Assembly (NCBI RefSeq): GCF_036320965.1
Contig: NC_092238.1
Location: forward strand, 26,904,403-26,968,402
DNA from: Panulirus ornatus
Lineage: Eukaryota > Arthropoda > Malacostraca > Decapoda > Palinuridae
Length of the DNA: 64,000 nucleotides
Reading direction: 5' to 3'
Shown here: positions 36,060-50,049 of the stretch, in pieces
Layout of the letters: each line of letters starts with the position of its first letter
Position numbering within the stretch: position 1 is the stretch's first letter
Program-made: the position numbers and the translations under genes
Notes under the pieces: generated by a model
Seen by the model: the letters and a program-made list of their open reading frames with translations, nothing else
The model's database searches: none
Told to the model about the DNA's origin: nothing

Positions 36060-39000
36060 GAACACCAACTCATGGATCCAGTTAGTAGGAGCGCACCTCT
36101 TACTTGTTTTAATCAGTTTGCTACAAAGTTTAGATACAGTATCGTGGTTTAATTTGTTCTGATATGCAAAGTTCCTCGATTATGCAACTAATTCATCGCA
36201 GCTTTGTAATCAGGACAACTGTGTAGGAGTTACCAGGGAAGTGTTGACATCCGCAGTTTCATTATTTTACTCAAGTAGAATTCCTGATCACTAGGAGAAG
36301 TGACGCAGCGATTTCTATTACCGTTTCTTTTCAACAAATCATTTTTCAAGATTTACTGACGTCCTCTTGCTAGGAAAAAATGGAGTAACAACGAAAAAAG
36401 TCTTCTTTTATGAGGAAATATTCCCTTCTGTGCAATACTCCTACATACAATGTTCATATCAACTCAATAGAGAAAGAAGAATTTTCATATAAGTTCATCA
36501 GTGAATAGAAGTGACTGTTCATTGCAAATCCAAACGTTTCCAGCAAATCCCGTACATTAGAAGCCTCCTCCCCATAGGTGGATAGAGATCATTAGATAAT
36601 ATCAACACATCCTGAAATATTCATCAAGAAGAGGAAAAGCATCAGAGATTCATCATAAAGTGGCCGGGAAAACGATTCTCTCCATCCCATTCGCTTGCCA
36701 TTGCATGTTCTATATTGGTTATGCACCCTAAAGCACTCAAAGCCATTTATCTTGCAACGTATTGCGTTGCTTCAGATAACACCCTGGAGGTTACAGACGC
36801 TAAGGTTCACGTAAGTGCAAAATAAATATATGAAGTTTAGTAACAATATCACGCTGACGGTAATAAGAAAAAAGCCTTTAATATTTTAATATCCTGCCAA
36901 ACATCATCCCACACGAGTATCCTATTTCAAGCGATATTTTTGTAATGAATGTTTTTGCGGATTTTATTGAATATTAGTGGATATCTGACGTATGCGACAC
37001 TATCCACCGTATTTTTTAAAGTCAAAAGCGGGAACCACACTCCACTGTCAATGGTTATTTAAAAAAAAAAAAAAAGAATTGATGCGGGGTTTACTGAAAT
37101 AATATTGGAATGTGAAACAAGTGGCGTGACAGTAGAAACTCCTCGCCAAAAACCCACTATATATGTTATAATTCATCAAACGTGAGAAGAATTTGAAAAG
37201 AAAACATCATCTAGAATTCACTGTAACAAGAAATAACAAACAGCATCAGTAATGAAAGACTGGTTAAAGTCGAGGAAAGTTTTTAAAAAAAATAAATTTT
37301 TAGGCGTAGAAGCGAGCCTACGGATCGTGTAAACATGGACAGGCCAGGGATATGTAAGCTTAATTTAGTTGATTATTCAATGTTGAGTTGATTTCTATAT
37401 GATTAGTGTGCAGAATTTTTGTTTTTATAGTGATAGGAATATCTTGTTGTTGTTGATAACATATAGGTTTATGTCGTTATCATGAATGAGGCACAGCCAA
37501 ATACACGTGGTGGTTGTGGTTGATATGGCAAACACAGGCTGGAAATACATTAAGAAAATCCACGCGTTCTAGCACCAGATCGAGCCACAGGGGTAAAACG
37601 AATGATTATCATTAAAGTAATATGTATATTACAAAATGATAACGTCATGAAAGTTCAGTTTTTGCTGTAATTGTAGATAAATGTATTAGTAGCTCTGCAC
37701 TTGACTAAGATTTTGATATCAGATTCGGCTGAATCTATTTTCAGTGCTAGGCTATGTATTTCATACGGTATTTAGTATGGTTTTTTTTTTGTATAATTCC
37801 CTTATATTCTGTGTATCAGGGTAGCCCCATAAAACAGATGATTATCACCAGCAGAGAAATAGAAGATAAAGGTAATTATGAAGGTAGATAGGCTTTGATG
37901 TGTTTTGTATATGTTATCTTTAAATAGCTATCCTTTCTGTTGTTCTTCTTATTAGAATAGGCTTATCTTTTTGGCTATTACCTTGCACTTCTCACTCCGA
38001 GATCCCTGATAGTGGGGAAGGCCATGAAGACCAGGAAAAGTGTGGGATAAAACACATGATAATTACAAAAGTGCAGCAATGGTAAACCTGCCATGGGTTC
38101 TGAACCTCTGAAATCCCACCAAACCCATCAAGTGATTAGGGCAGCATGACAATTATTGGAAACTGAATAATCTTTTTAATGAAATTCCAGTGGAGAGGCA
38201 AAGAATTAAAGAAAGTTAAAATGGTTGCAAAAGTGTAACTGAAATGAAGTGTAGATGATTCAGCTAAGTTAAAATTCAACGATTATGATTCATTGGTAAA
38301 TATTTTTGTAAATGGTTGACACTTAAACAGCTTTAGAGTTTACTTGCTGCTTGCTAGATACAGATATTATAAAATATAATTAGTAGTGAGCAGTTTAATG
38401 CATTTTCTTTTTTTTCACTTTTCGAAGAACTGAATATGATTGATACTGTGTTCATTAAATTGTGCTGGACAAAAGTGTTGGTGTACGAACTGCAAAGAGC
38501 TGTTATAGCGGCTAGTCTTTCCAATTTGGTGGCTGATTTTTGCCTCGAAATGTTATCAGATCAGCTTCAGGGCTACCAACTGAGTTATGACATCCTGCAC
38601 AAAAAAAATGATGCCAATATGTTCTCACAGTAATCCCCGCAAGTGGGGTGGGTCATAAACGCTCTTAACGAATACAATTTCGAGACTATTTGCAACCAGT
38701 TTGAGACATAGGACGAGCCCCCATTCCAGCCATGCCCTTGAATCGTATGAGGTACACAGTCAACGAGGTTCCATCCAGGCTCTTAAGCTTATTCATTAGA
38801 GAGGCGCGGCATGATATGGCGTGCCTCCCAGGTACATGGGCCACGTTGGCTATATGATTATACCAACGATAGTTGTCCCCGCCTGTGTATACGTCCATCA
38901 AGGGCCCATATATCTGTAACCTGTATATATATTGCTGAGATTCCGTATCCCTGATGATATAACCTTATCAACACATTATTTAGAAGAACATTTCCATTTC

Positions 39001-39640
39001 TTTCCAGAATGTTCTAAGACTGAGGACACGTACAGTTTGTGTGTGATATGTGATGCTGACAGTCGAGGAAGTGAAATGAAAGAGAACACTGTCTCAGGTG
39101 TCAGAAAAGTGGACCGATTACGTGTTCTGCCGCGAGTGTTAGAAAGTTGAAACTACAGTGTGTGTCGACAACTCGCCAGAAAATTATAATAAGTGTAAAT
39201 AGTGGATTTCTAAGCAAAATATTAAAGTGAGAAACTTGTCAGAAAAATTCATATGATCTTCCAATGAGACTGATGTATTTCTGGTACTAAGATGATGTGT
39301 TAAGTGTATATTCGTGAACTTTAACCGACTGACCATTTTGAAAAGGTTCATTTTGAGTGTAACATCGACTCTCGCCTGTGTGGTTCATTGGTTATATATA
39401 GTGAACAGACTTGTGGAAATCATAGTTAACATTTGTGATATACGTTTCTGATGATTATGCGTGGAAAACAGGCAACTCTTAGCGATTTCAGTGATAAGTG
39501 AAAATGCAGTGAAAAATTACTCTACATAGAAATGATAAATGACTTTAGTACATTACTAACTTTACGATTTTTTTTATAGAAAATTGATTATATTGTGATT
39601 ACCTTGAAAATTTGTGAAGTGATTAATTTCCTGAAAATCT
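36060..39640. other. AT-rich unique sequence
   Basis: No long microsatellite, SINE or recognised coding region. Small frames at 38436-38633, 38686-38901 and 38932-39150 were read and not recognised. Confidence 0.5.
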
Positions 39641-39659
39641 CGTGACTCGTGCGTGATTG

Positions 39660-39686
39660 ATGGCTTTCGCGACCGGGCGGCGAAAG
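39660..39686 (+). other. Possible short first coding exon with splice donor
   Basis: ATG at 39660 opens nine codons (MAFATGRRK) ending exactly at a strong donor, CGAAAG|GTAAGT. The upstream 500 bp are AT-rich with a TATATATA-containing segment near 39393. The same AAG|GTRAGT block, followed by similar sequence, recurs at 40661 and 41445. No downstream exon was identified, so a chance motif inside a repeat is a real alternative. Confidence 0.2.
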
Positions 39687-39739
39687 GTAAGTACCCTAAT
39701 TATTATTTGATCGACTTGTTTAGCCATGATGTTTGAATT

Positions 39740-41600
39740 GTTTATATAGACCATATGTCCAGCGTTGTTTGGCTATCATGTTTCAGTAGACTATGGGTGA
39801 TATGTCCAGTTTTGTTTGTGATTTTTCATTTCCTGTTGGTGGTATGTCCAGTGTTGTTGGTTTCAGTTGATTGTAGGTGATATGTTCAGAGTTGTATGGT
39901 TATGATGTTTCATTTGACAATTGGAAATATGTATAGTGTTGTTTGTTTGTGGTTTCAATCAGGGTTATTGTGGGGACAACTGTCACCCGCCCAGGTTGGG
40001 CTTCTTTGCCATTAAAGCCCCGGGTATTTTTATATCTTTCGTTGCTTTTAGTTTTATTGTAAATTGATTTTTAGATTAAATTCATCATGTTACACTTATG
40101 GTATCCGTATGAATTAAGAGATGATTACACCGATTTATATTTAGTAACGTTTACTGGAAGTACGGTCTTTAAAGAATAAGCAGATGCAATCAGTTAGTAA
40201 GACCACTCAGAATTTTTATAAAATACAAATTGGTAATGAATTATACAGTAAAGACATTTTATTTAAACTAACACTTTCCTCGAAATGATAAAGGTAGAGT
40301 AACTCAAATAAACAGCAATTTCTTTACATCTAAAAAAAAATTGTGCTCTCGAGAATTCAGTTCATGCTTTTAAAGCACAACTGAACTCTTAGTTTAACTA
40401 AGTAATATTGTCTATGAAATATTGGAGTTTGGAGCAACATTTTGAGCATTTGAAAGTTAATAACCTCTTATCACACCACCAATTACAATTGACTGTAGGT
40501 GGTATGTCCAGTTTTGTTTTGCTTTGATGTAGCTGACTAGGTGATATGTCCATTGTTGTTTGGCTTTGATGTTTCAGCTGACTGCAGATTATATGTTCAG
40601 TGTTGTTTAGTCGTGATATTTCAAATGATTACAGTAATATGACCATGTCTAGTGTTGTTTGAAGGTAAGTGCCATATTTAGTATTTATCAACTTATTTGG
40701 CCATGATGTTTCAAGTAACTATAGGTTATATGTCGAGTGTTTGGCTTTTATGTTTCAGTTGACTTTGGAGGCGAGCTGTCTAGTGCTGCTTGGCTATGTT
40801 GTTTCAACTGACTGCAGATGATATGTCCACTATTGCTTGGCTGTGGTGCTTCAACTGATTATATGTCCAGTGTTGTTTGGCCGCCATGTTTTATTTGTTT
40901 ATAGGTGATATGGCCAGGGTTGTTAGACCATGATGTTTCAGCTGATCGTAGGTGATATATCCAGTGTTGTTTGGTCATGATATTCCAGCTGATTGTAGGT
41001 CATATGTCCAGTATCGTTTGTTCATGATATTTCAACTGAATTTAGGTGATGAGCTCAGTGTTGTTTGATTAAGTTGTTTCAACGGATTATGATTGATATG
41101 TCCAGTGTTATTTGATCTTAATGTTTCAATTGTTTATAGATGATATGTCCAGTGTTATTAGGTCATAACATTTTGATTGATTATAAGTGATATGTCTTGT
41201 GTCATTTGGCCATGGTGTTTCAAATGATTGTAGGTGACATGACCACTGTTGTTTGGCCGTAATGTTTCAATTGATTATGATTGATATATCCAGTGTTGTT
41301 TAGCCATAACGTTTCAACTACTTATATGAGCTATGATTAATTGAAACACCATGGCCAAAGAGCACTAACCATGATATGTGTCTGATTTCCTGAGAGTCTG
41401 TTGACTCGTGATCGACCGCTTCCACAACCCTACACCAGTCGGACAATGGAAGGTGAGTGACATGTTTTCTGTATCAATTTGTTTAATCGTGCTATTTCAT
41501 TTGATTATATGTTATATGTGCAGTGTTGTTAGACCACGTTGTCTCAGCTGATTTTAGTTGATATGGCCAGCGTTGTTTGGTCATGACGTTTCGATCGTGT
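39740..41600. repeat. Degenerate VNTR, unit about 47-60 bp
   Basis: The repeated wording is TGATGTTTCA, then ATTGATTATAGGTGATATG, then TCCAGTGTTGTTTGGCCA, occurring many times with heavy substitution. A non-repeat insert lies at about 39960-40485. Donor-like AAGGTAAGT/AAGGTGAGT motifs precede three blocks of the array. Confidence 0.75.
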
Positions 41601-42099
41601 TCCGACCGTCCATTGGTTATAAGTTGATGTTTGACTGACGATTGTTTCAGCCGATTACACGTTAACCGAGAACATGGCCGGTTATTAGTTACTGTGTAAG
41701 AAATAGACTGATAAGAGACGCAACGCAACCGGTACCCGTCGGCGTAACCTTACGCTACATGACCGTCAGTCCGGCTGGGTAATGCTGAGATACCCATTCA
41801 AAAGTCTAGGAGACTTTCTCTATATGGTATTCGAATCCTAGTTTAGAATGTGTTTAGAATTTGATCAGAATCCTGTAATGAATAAGGATTTAATCAGTAG
41901 TGCATATTTAATGGATGTAATTTGCATTGTAACCTAGGCAAGCGATAAGGTGAGGAGGAAATGGAGTGAGTCTTTTGAGGGATTGTTGATTGTGTTTGAC
42001 AATAGGCTGGCTCATGTAGGGGGTGTTTGGGTCGGGGAGGTGATTGAAGTGCGAGAGTTATGGAAAACGGTTCGGTGACGAGAGAAGAGCTGAAAGACT

Positions 42100-42165
42100 T
42101 GCGTCAGATGTATTGTGGTTTTGTGAAATTTGCGTCAGATGTATTGTGGTTTTATGAAATTTCTG
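42100..42165. repeat. About 32-bp direct duplication
   Basis: TTGCGTCAGATGTATTGTGG plus TTTTGTGAAAT is present twice with one mismatch. Confidence 0.85.
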
Positions 42166-43671
42166 AAAGACTAGTAAGGTACCCATTGCGAAATGCGAGC
42201 GCAGGAACTGGAAAACTATGAGGCGAAGGCTAATCTTCAAACGTATATTCGTTAATGGTGGTCGATGCAACGAATACAGAAAAGAAGGGTTGGAACATTT
42301 TGAATACGTAAACTTGTCTTCCTTAAGGAAATGATGTTAAGGCATCATTCATTTTCACCGATGGTGTTTACATGCTCCACCGGAATAGTTTTCAAACATG
42401 AGGAATGATCTTATTTTGAGTTGGTATTGTAGCTAGTTTGTGGAAAAGAGAATTTTCACTTTGTTTCATTTTAGCTCTTCGACAGCTGATATGTCAATAG
42501 TAGAGAGGCTTATGAAGACTAGGGAAAAATATGGGGATAACAAATGTAAGTCATCGAAACAGGTTTAGACATCAGAAGCACCTGTGAGAAACCTTACCTG
42601 ACTACCTCTAGCAGCCGACGTTTCCCTCATGATCAGTGGTATTTGAAAACTGTGCGACCGTCAAGTTGTAGATTTTACATCCACTTTGTGGCGACTGAGT
42701 GCATTTGCGCGTACGTTCTTCAGCGTGTGGCGGGGGAACGTATGATAGTATATATATATTTTCATGAGTGGCGCCCTTAATGCCATTATCATCATGTAAG
42801 ATATCAATATACTGAAGTCATGTACAGGACAGATAAACATCATGATCATTTCGACTACACACTTCTTCAGGAGGATCCTCCATCACGACACTGATGGGAC
42901 ATCCAATTCCCCTGCTGACGACGTTTTTGGTGTTGCCCGGTCATCGTTGAATGATAGCGGTGGGCTAGAGCGACACCACCACCACATTTATTCCAGTATT
43001 GAACCATTCGCTCTTAAGTAGAATATAGTCGCGCACGTTGTTCGTACAGCGTTGAGGTACTGAACAAGTGCCTTGACCCTCTCTCTACTATTGAGACGGT
43101 GTTAATGGGCAAGAACGTTGTGTTGCCTTTCCGCCAGGGGTTCCTAACCTGCATATGTCGATGGTAAAGTTAACCTTTTTCTTGTCGACGCGGAGGGATA
43201 TGTTGACTTTTAAAACGGCAAAACATCGAGCTATATCACCACATCTGTCGTCGTCTGTGAAGTTACGTTGTCTTTGTCAATGACTGGCGGAGATTATCAG
43301 TTTTATATGTGAAATTCTTGATCATGATATTTAAAGTACATTCTGTAAAACAGGCCAGACAGCTGACGTAATGCTGTATCATATGAACTGCTGTGGTGTA
43401 ATATTTTACAAGTTTTTAACATGCATTAATTAATGTTGAGAAAGACAAGAATACATTCATTCACGGTTGCCGATGTAGTTTGTACTTGTTTTCGTACATG
43501 AGTGTAATGTCTAAGTGACTTGTAGGTCCAATGATAATTCAAATTGTGCTCGAACGTTACTTCAAGTGTATCACACCTCCATTCTGGTAAGGTTTCGAGA
43601 ATTCCATTTCCATCATCGGGCCCAGAGCTAAACAAAGGGAAAGAACGGTAGTAACCAATGTTCACGCCAAA

Positions 43672-43720
43672 CCACATTTGTGGCTGGACACAGTGCGTTT
43701 CGCCGAGCCACATTTGTGGC
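43672..43720. repeat. Two copies of a CCACATTTGTGG hairpin
   Basis: The 12-bp near-palindrome occurs at 43672-43683 and, extended by G/C, at 43707-43720. Confidence 0.7.
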
Positions 43721-45837
43721 TTTAAACCTTAACCCCCTCATTTACATGAATGTGATCCACTTAATGCTAACGAGACACTCCTAAGACCCTGCTTTTAAAA
43801 CTCTGTTTAGAGGTCTGAATACCCTTGCTGGCAAATGTCCCGGGAACAGCCAGTTCCGATGGACTTTGCTCACCTAGGATTACAGACGTTGCTTAAAAAA
43901 GATTGTAATGTACGCTGTGCCGGTGAGAAAATTCTCAAACCCCCACCTTTAAAAAACTCTATTCCGGGCAGGTGAATCTTATTGACAAATCGGCCGGGAA
44001 CACACCCAGCTGCGTAGGTCTCAGCTCGCTCAAAATGATACATCAGACTCAAATGATTTGTTCACACTGGTTGAGCTGAGGCCTTCCAAACCGGTTTGTC
44101 TGGGGCCGATCTTTCAATAGTGCTATTCGAGGCTCGGGAGAAGGTTTTAAAAGATTGGGTCTGTGATTTTCGCATCTGAATTGTGTCGATCGAATCCATC
44201 GAAGTAACATATTATATTGAGTGATGTGAGGCTTCCGAAATCGGTTGTTCTCGCTACCTTTTATACTTGATGAAAAAGTTTTAGGCCGGAGCGGGTTGAA
44301 TGTAGTCGTAATAAAATGAAAAGATATATCTTTGCCATCATGGGCTTCTTCACGATACGTGTTTTCCTATATTTCCCCTCTAATATTTTGACGGTAAAGT
44401 GCCGGTCCAGGATATTCCCTGCCGTTCCGGATTTTACCCAAACCCCAAATCCAGGGGCTGGGGAAATGATCGACATGGACGAAGTGACCATAATCCTATT
44501 ATGTTCAACTTTTGTGAAAGTGTTTTGATTAAAACCAAAAACTGGTTTTGGTTCATTGCTCCCTAGCTGCAACTAATACTTTTAGGTTAATTATATTTCG
44601 TTAAAGAAAAAGTTAGGCAGCTAGCTGTTCACAGTCCTATATCTTCTAGGAAGAGAGCCTTGAAAGTCGACCCTATTGTATGACAGGTCCTGGTCTGTAT
44701 GCCTATAACGTCACTGTAAAGTGCAGTTTACATGTAGATTAATATATTATGCTGCGTCAATCAGTAGGAAGGTACAAAGATATTGAAGCAACAAATCTAC
44801 ATTGAACATAGATTCTTCCTTTCATGAAGCCGTGCTGTCTGATTTCTTTTTTGGCGTTTCTTCGAGATACAACAGTAGATATAGTTACACAAAGAAAGTG
44901 ACAGATAACGTCTTCATAAGCCAATAAGCTTTTGTTATCCGTTTTTCCCCATGTACTTCAACGATCTGAGTGTTTTGATAAGTTTAGGATCACCATGTCG
45001 AGACATCACATTTTCTGTTTTCTTGTCGTGTCTTGTTTTCTATCATAATGACTTATAATTTTACAGGGGGGACTAAGCTACATTCTTACAGTATGTCGGT
45101 GTATTTGACCCTCTGAGCTTTAACTCTGACCTTTTGACCTCTGAACCAGAGCAGTTCTTGAAAACATTTCAGGCTAATATCTTGACTAACCTTGGACTTC
45201 CGAACTCTCTCCACTACCGCCATACTCAGCCGACATTACCACATATTCACTATCCACAAAAGGCTAAGATGTGGGATATCGCTAGCATCCTCTACGAGTA
45301 GGAGTACTTTTAAAAACATCACCTATTGCCGTGATGAAGTGGGAGACTGGACATCAAAATTGGCCAACCTCCATCAAGCGCCCAAGGGCGGGCCATATGA
45401 GTAATCATGATTAATTGGAGCTACTTACTGATTAGTGCCTAAGTCGATGTAATTACCTCGAGGGGAAGTTTCTCTGGTGATCCGCTTACAGGCTAAGTAT
45501 GATAGCATCAAGTTCCTCATTGTAAAGTATCTAATGCCACTACATAGAACGGGGTTAACATTGCTGTGCGCAAGGATGATTATGCATATATGTATATATA
45601 TACACTTGGTAATTCTTTAAACCAACTGCTTGGTCAATACTTATTTCAGTTTATATAGATTTCAAACGTATTGTCGATTGATCGTTTATACCTAAGTATA
45701 TCATTTGCTAAAGGTATATTAATGATGAGACCACGAGTTGGATGTTGGGCCGGCCATCAGGTCCTGTGGCGACAGGAGTGCATTAGAGATATTACGGGCG
45801 GGATGGACAGCCTCACAGAGAGGGTGGAGGGGGCGTG

Positions 45838-45838
<1 letters not shown>

Positions 45839-45898
<60 letters not shown>

Positions 45899-45915
45899 TG
45901 TGTATGTGTGTGTGT

Positions 45916-45965
<50 letters not shown>
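45839..45965. repeat. (GT)n microsatellite, longest GT tract
   Basis: About 127 bp of GT with TATG interruptions. Confidence 0.98.
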
Positions 45966-46115
45966 ACTGGGTGGGGAGGTGATGTGGCCAGGATTAGGTA
46001 TATTGATTCGCACTTACGGTGGCTTGCCGGCCGAAGGCTGTGGGCTGAGGGGCAGGTAGGCAGGGTTGGGTTGTGAGGTGACGCAGGCAGGCAGGCACGG
46101 CACGGCGGGGGGGGG

Positions 46116-46118
<3 letters not shown>

Positions 46119-46174
<56 letters not shown>
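46119..46174. repeat. (GA)n microsatellite with G-run
   Basis: A run of about 12 G precedes GA. GGCAGGCAGGCA lies just upstream. Confidence 0.98.
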
Positions 46175-46177
<3 letters not shown>

Positions 46178-46179
46178 GA

Positions 46180-49100
46180 GGAAGTCAGCAGTGGGGGAAG
46201 GATGGGGAAGCTTAAAGCGGTGGTCCCCTGAGATCTGAACACACACACAAAAATTTTGGATCAATTCTGAGATCGTATCTATTATATGAATTGCGATCAT
46301 CCGATTAAATTTCACTTTTCCTTGTACGTTCACTCGTGTTCGTGTTTTTTTTTTTTCCTTGGAAAATAGATTAAGATAAACTGGGACTCTGTGTCAGTGA
46401 AGTTTTCGTACCATCGGTCTGACGAGGAAACCCTCTCACTCGTACTTTCATTGTTTATCCCCGACGTCACCCACACTCGAATGTTTGAGACGTGACGTGG
46501 GGGAAGTGTTTTCCTAATTGTTTATGCTTTCCAGGGGCACTGCAGCAGCTCACATGGTTACTGATAAAAGCTGATACATTCAGGCCTAAAAGAACCACCC
46601 TATACCCCTCTCCCTACATGTATGGTCCCAGTGTATCAAACGCGCTCCCAAAATTACGTTTACATTATTGACAGGTGTCAGCGTTACACAGGCTTTCAAA
46701 AAAGAAAAAAAAATGTATAAATCACGTAGAGAAATTCTCATCTGATAGGACTGCGGGTCATAAAAACGCGCAATACAGTTTGACAATGCGATGAAAAGAA
46801 GCTCTTTGTTCGCATGTCGCGACCATATAAAAATGACCAGATCATGTTATGTAGCTAAACGGGAAACCCAGCTGGAACAAAAATTTAGTTTCATTTCACA
46901 GATGATAATAATGATAATATTTATTATGATTTTTTTTTCATACTTGATTGCCATTTCCTGCGTCAGCTGGTCAGCGATAGGAACAGACGGAGAAAAGCCA
47001 CGTCCGCTCACATCCATTCTCTAGCTGTCATGAGTAATGTCATAAAACCACAGCTCCCTATCAACATCCAGGCCCCACTGACCATTCCATGGTTCAGTCT
47101 ACTGACAGCATGTCGACCCCAGTATATAACAGAGTTCCAGTTCACTCTTATCCCTTGTATGTCTTTCACTCTCCTGCATGTTCAGGCTCCGATTGCTCAA
47201 AATGATAAAAGAAACAGTAATGATAGTGATAATGATAATAGCGTCACTTTTGCTTAATTTTTCGCTCAAATTCAGCCTTTTGATATCGAGTTTATGACAG
47301 TAATTATGACAGGCAGAGGACGTGTGTGGCCTTTTAATTCTTTGAAACGAACTGAGGAAGGCATTCTGATTATGTTCCAATGGTGGTTATAACTTGACGC
47401 CGATGGCCCTTTAAATGGCCGTGGCAGTCGATAGGCCTTAAAGCGGAAATAACCAAACCACCAACCCACCCTGTGGTGTCATCGTTTATGTCATTATTCA
47501 GTATTAACTGCTGAAATGCGCGTCGATGGCGTCATTGCTGGCTATAAAAACAAAAAGTTTTTGTTATTTCATTCATGAAGTACCCGAGCACTGGAACTTT
47601 GTCGCAGGCAACCATTATCATATTTGATACTGTTGTTTATAGCAATTATATTGTTATAATTAACAGGGATGATTTGTAGTTAATATTACCATCATTACTG
47701 TTCCTCCTCCTCCTCCTCATCGTCTCTCTTGTTGGTGTGATTATTTTATAGTTGATATTATCATTATTGTTCTTCGTCGTCGTCTTTTCTCCGGACTCTG
47801 TATTCAAGCTGGGGATGTTGTCTTTGCCGTAATCATTCATCCTGCGAGCAGTTTGGACGATGGGTGACCAGCCATTGACTCTCAACCTCCCATTTGATAG
47901 TAAGGTACCGTCAGTGTGTGAGTGGTGTGTGCAACAGCAGCACTGCCGGCAGCCACCAGTGGTTTGTTGTGGAGACCCATCCGTGTGAATGGTAATGCAG
48001 AGAGACTGTGTTCACTGGTGAGAGACTTCACTAAGGCCGTAATGTTCGGATTTCAGCTTAGCGGACTTTTAGCAGGAACGGGAAGGACACTTTAAGGTCC
48101 AGGGGATTAATTTCCCGAAGGTCAGGGCAGTGCAGCTGCTGTCGCTTTTGTAATTCGTTTTAGCTTACGAATGTCCCACTTGGGGAAGACATGGATTGGG
48201 ACATCCAGACACCAGTGAGAGGAGTGACTTCACTTATCCTGTGTTTAATACTAGAAAGACCAGGTTCTTTGTTGTTCTATGTATATATATATTCATCTTT
48301 ATTTTGCATTTCCTCAAGCATGCTAAGCTTTTTGTTAGACACTAGAGCAAGGAGAAGGACAGCATAATCAGTTAAAGAACTATCATAAGCAGGGGGAAAC
48401 ATAATTCTGTTTTGGCGGCGACTCTCTAATGTGGACCGAAGCCAGCTACAAACGTGACTGTTCTGATCCGTCATCTTCATTGACAGCTGAGTCCAGTTGC
48501 AGCAGCTTCATGCTGTGGCACTTCTCAGTCGGCACAACGCAGTCCTCTTATATTGTCCATGTGTGACACATCATTCAGCTGAGCGTGCCTTGTGATTCCC
48601 CCTTTTTGAGAATTTTTAGTAGACTGTGAATTCAGAATTTCTCAATGTGTTTAGAAGCAACAGGCTTTTCCAGAGGACCTGAAATTAAAGATAATGGCCG
48701 TGAAGGCATTTACTGGTCAGGTTTGGGTACGGCCGCCACTTCTGTCACATAACTCGTTAGGGAAAAGTCATGAACTGCTGAGTAACTCGCATAAAGATCT
48801 TAAAAGCCTGGTGTACACAGGGGTTGAGGAGATGATAGGTGTGGGACCTTTGTGTTCACTAGTCTAGAAAAGGTCAAGAATAGATAGTGTATAGAAGAGG
48901 ATTCTAAGGTCAGAAGATGATGTGCAGAGGGGAAAAGGATGATAAGGTCAGGAGCTAAGGTGTACGGGGCACGAAGGTGAAGGCAGAAGGTGATGTGTTT
49001 ACGAGACGATGATGATGTCGGGAAGTGAGGTGTACCGAATTTGATGAAGTTAGGGAGTCAACGCGCAGAGGGTACGCAGGTTTTAGTGCCAGAAGGCTAT

Positions 49101-49590
49101 GAGTGACATGGTCAAGGTTAATCTCGGTGAGTGAGAGATGCGTACAGAGTGAGTCAAGAATGATACAGCCAGGGACACATACGTTACTGTCGCTCGGTGC
49201 AAACAGAGGAAAAGCTTCTGTATTCATACCACGAGGCTGGAACCAAGACAAAGACGCGGAATGATATTTGCAACATATGTCAACATCTTCCATTCGGAGT
49301 AACTCGAGCTTAATCCTGCAGACCTGCTCTTAACTTAAGCTTCCTCGCTGGACGCGGCTGGTTGATGACCATGGTCATGTTAAACACCTTGCGTTGAATT
49401 CTGTCCTTCCCCTAACGCTATACACAGACTGCGTTGTGTGGCGAGTAATCCTATCTGATCCTCTAAAGGATTCTTCCCTCACCCCCGATGTGGCACGTTT
49501 TATCATTATTATTTTTCTTTAAGGAGATTAAGCAATCTGTCGTTTACTGACTGTAGGCTGATGTACTTGATTCGTTTATTCGTAGTTCTT
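46180..49590. other. Unique sequence
   Basis: No repeat families and no recognised coding region. Confidence 0.5.
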
Positions 49591-49769
49591 GTATCTGATT
49601 ATAGCGCCATGCCAACGCAGATCTGTACCACAGCAGCGTGATCGCTTGTGCGGGACGCCCCGACCCAGTGGTCAAATCCTTCCCGATTGACGCAAGCTCG
49701 CCGCCTCCTCCCTCCCTCCCTCCGTGGCGCGGATGGAAGCCACGAAAGAATGTCAATGAACGCCCCTCT

Positions 49770-49805
49770 GGGGAAAAGTTCCCCCCGGGGTGAAAACTTT
49801 TCCCC
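49770..49805. repeat. Perfect 11-bp inverted repeat (hairpin)
   Basis: GGGGAAAAGTT (49770-49780) and AACTTTTCCCC (49795-49805) flank a 14-nt spacer that itself contains CCCCGGGG. It lies in a relatively GC-rich segment (49600-50000). Confidence 0.8.
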
Positions 49806-50049
49806 GAACTCTCCGCTATGGTGGGAACTAACTAGACTCCGCCGGAGGAAGTGTTGCAACGTCCATGTCCTTGTTTTTTCGTCCGTACTCCTCACTGTAC
49901 AAGGCGCGGCATCTATAGAGCCTTCGTGGGATCTCATATTCGCGGCACCATATGGGTCCTAGCGGAAACCATCTCCCGAGAGGGAGAGAGAGAGAAAAAA
50001 AAAGAATGTCCCAAGTGCCAAGTTTCCAGAGAATGCATGGAGACCTAAG

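Larger units (their letters stand above)
41610..45830. other. Unique sequence
   Basis: Contains only a short duplication at 42100 and small hairpins. No gene recognised. Confidence 0.5.

Noticed and set aside
38436..39150. Small open frames as exons of an unknown gene
   Set aside because: Short, AT-rich, unrecognised, and without convincing splice sites.
42575..42600. Candidate N-terminal globin exon ending before GTAAGG on the minus strand
   Set aside because: The frame needed for phase 2 meets a stop about ten codons upstream and shows no helix A or B wording.
45671..46333. Cys/Val or His/Thr-repeat frames up to 204 codons
   Set aside because: Translation of the (GT)n and (GA)n tracts only.
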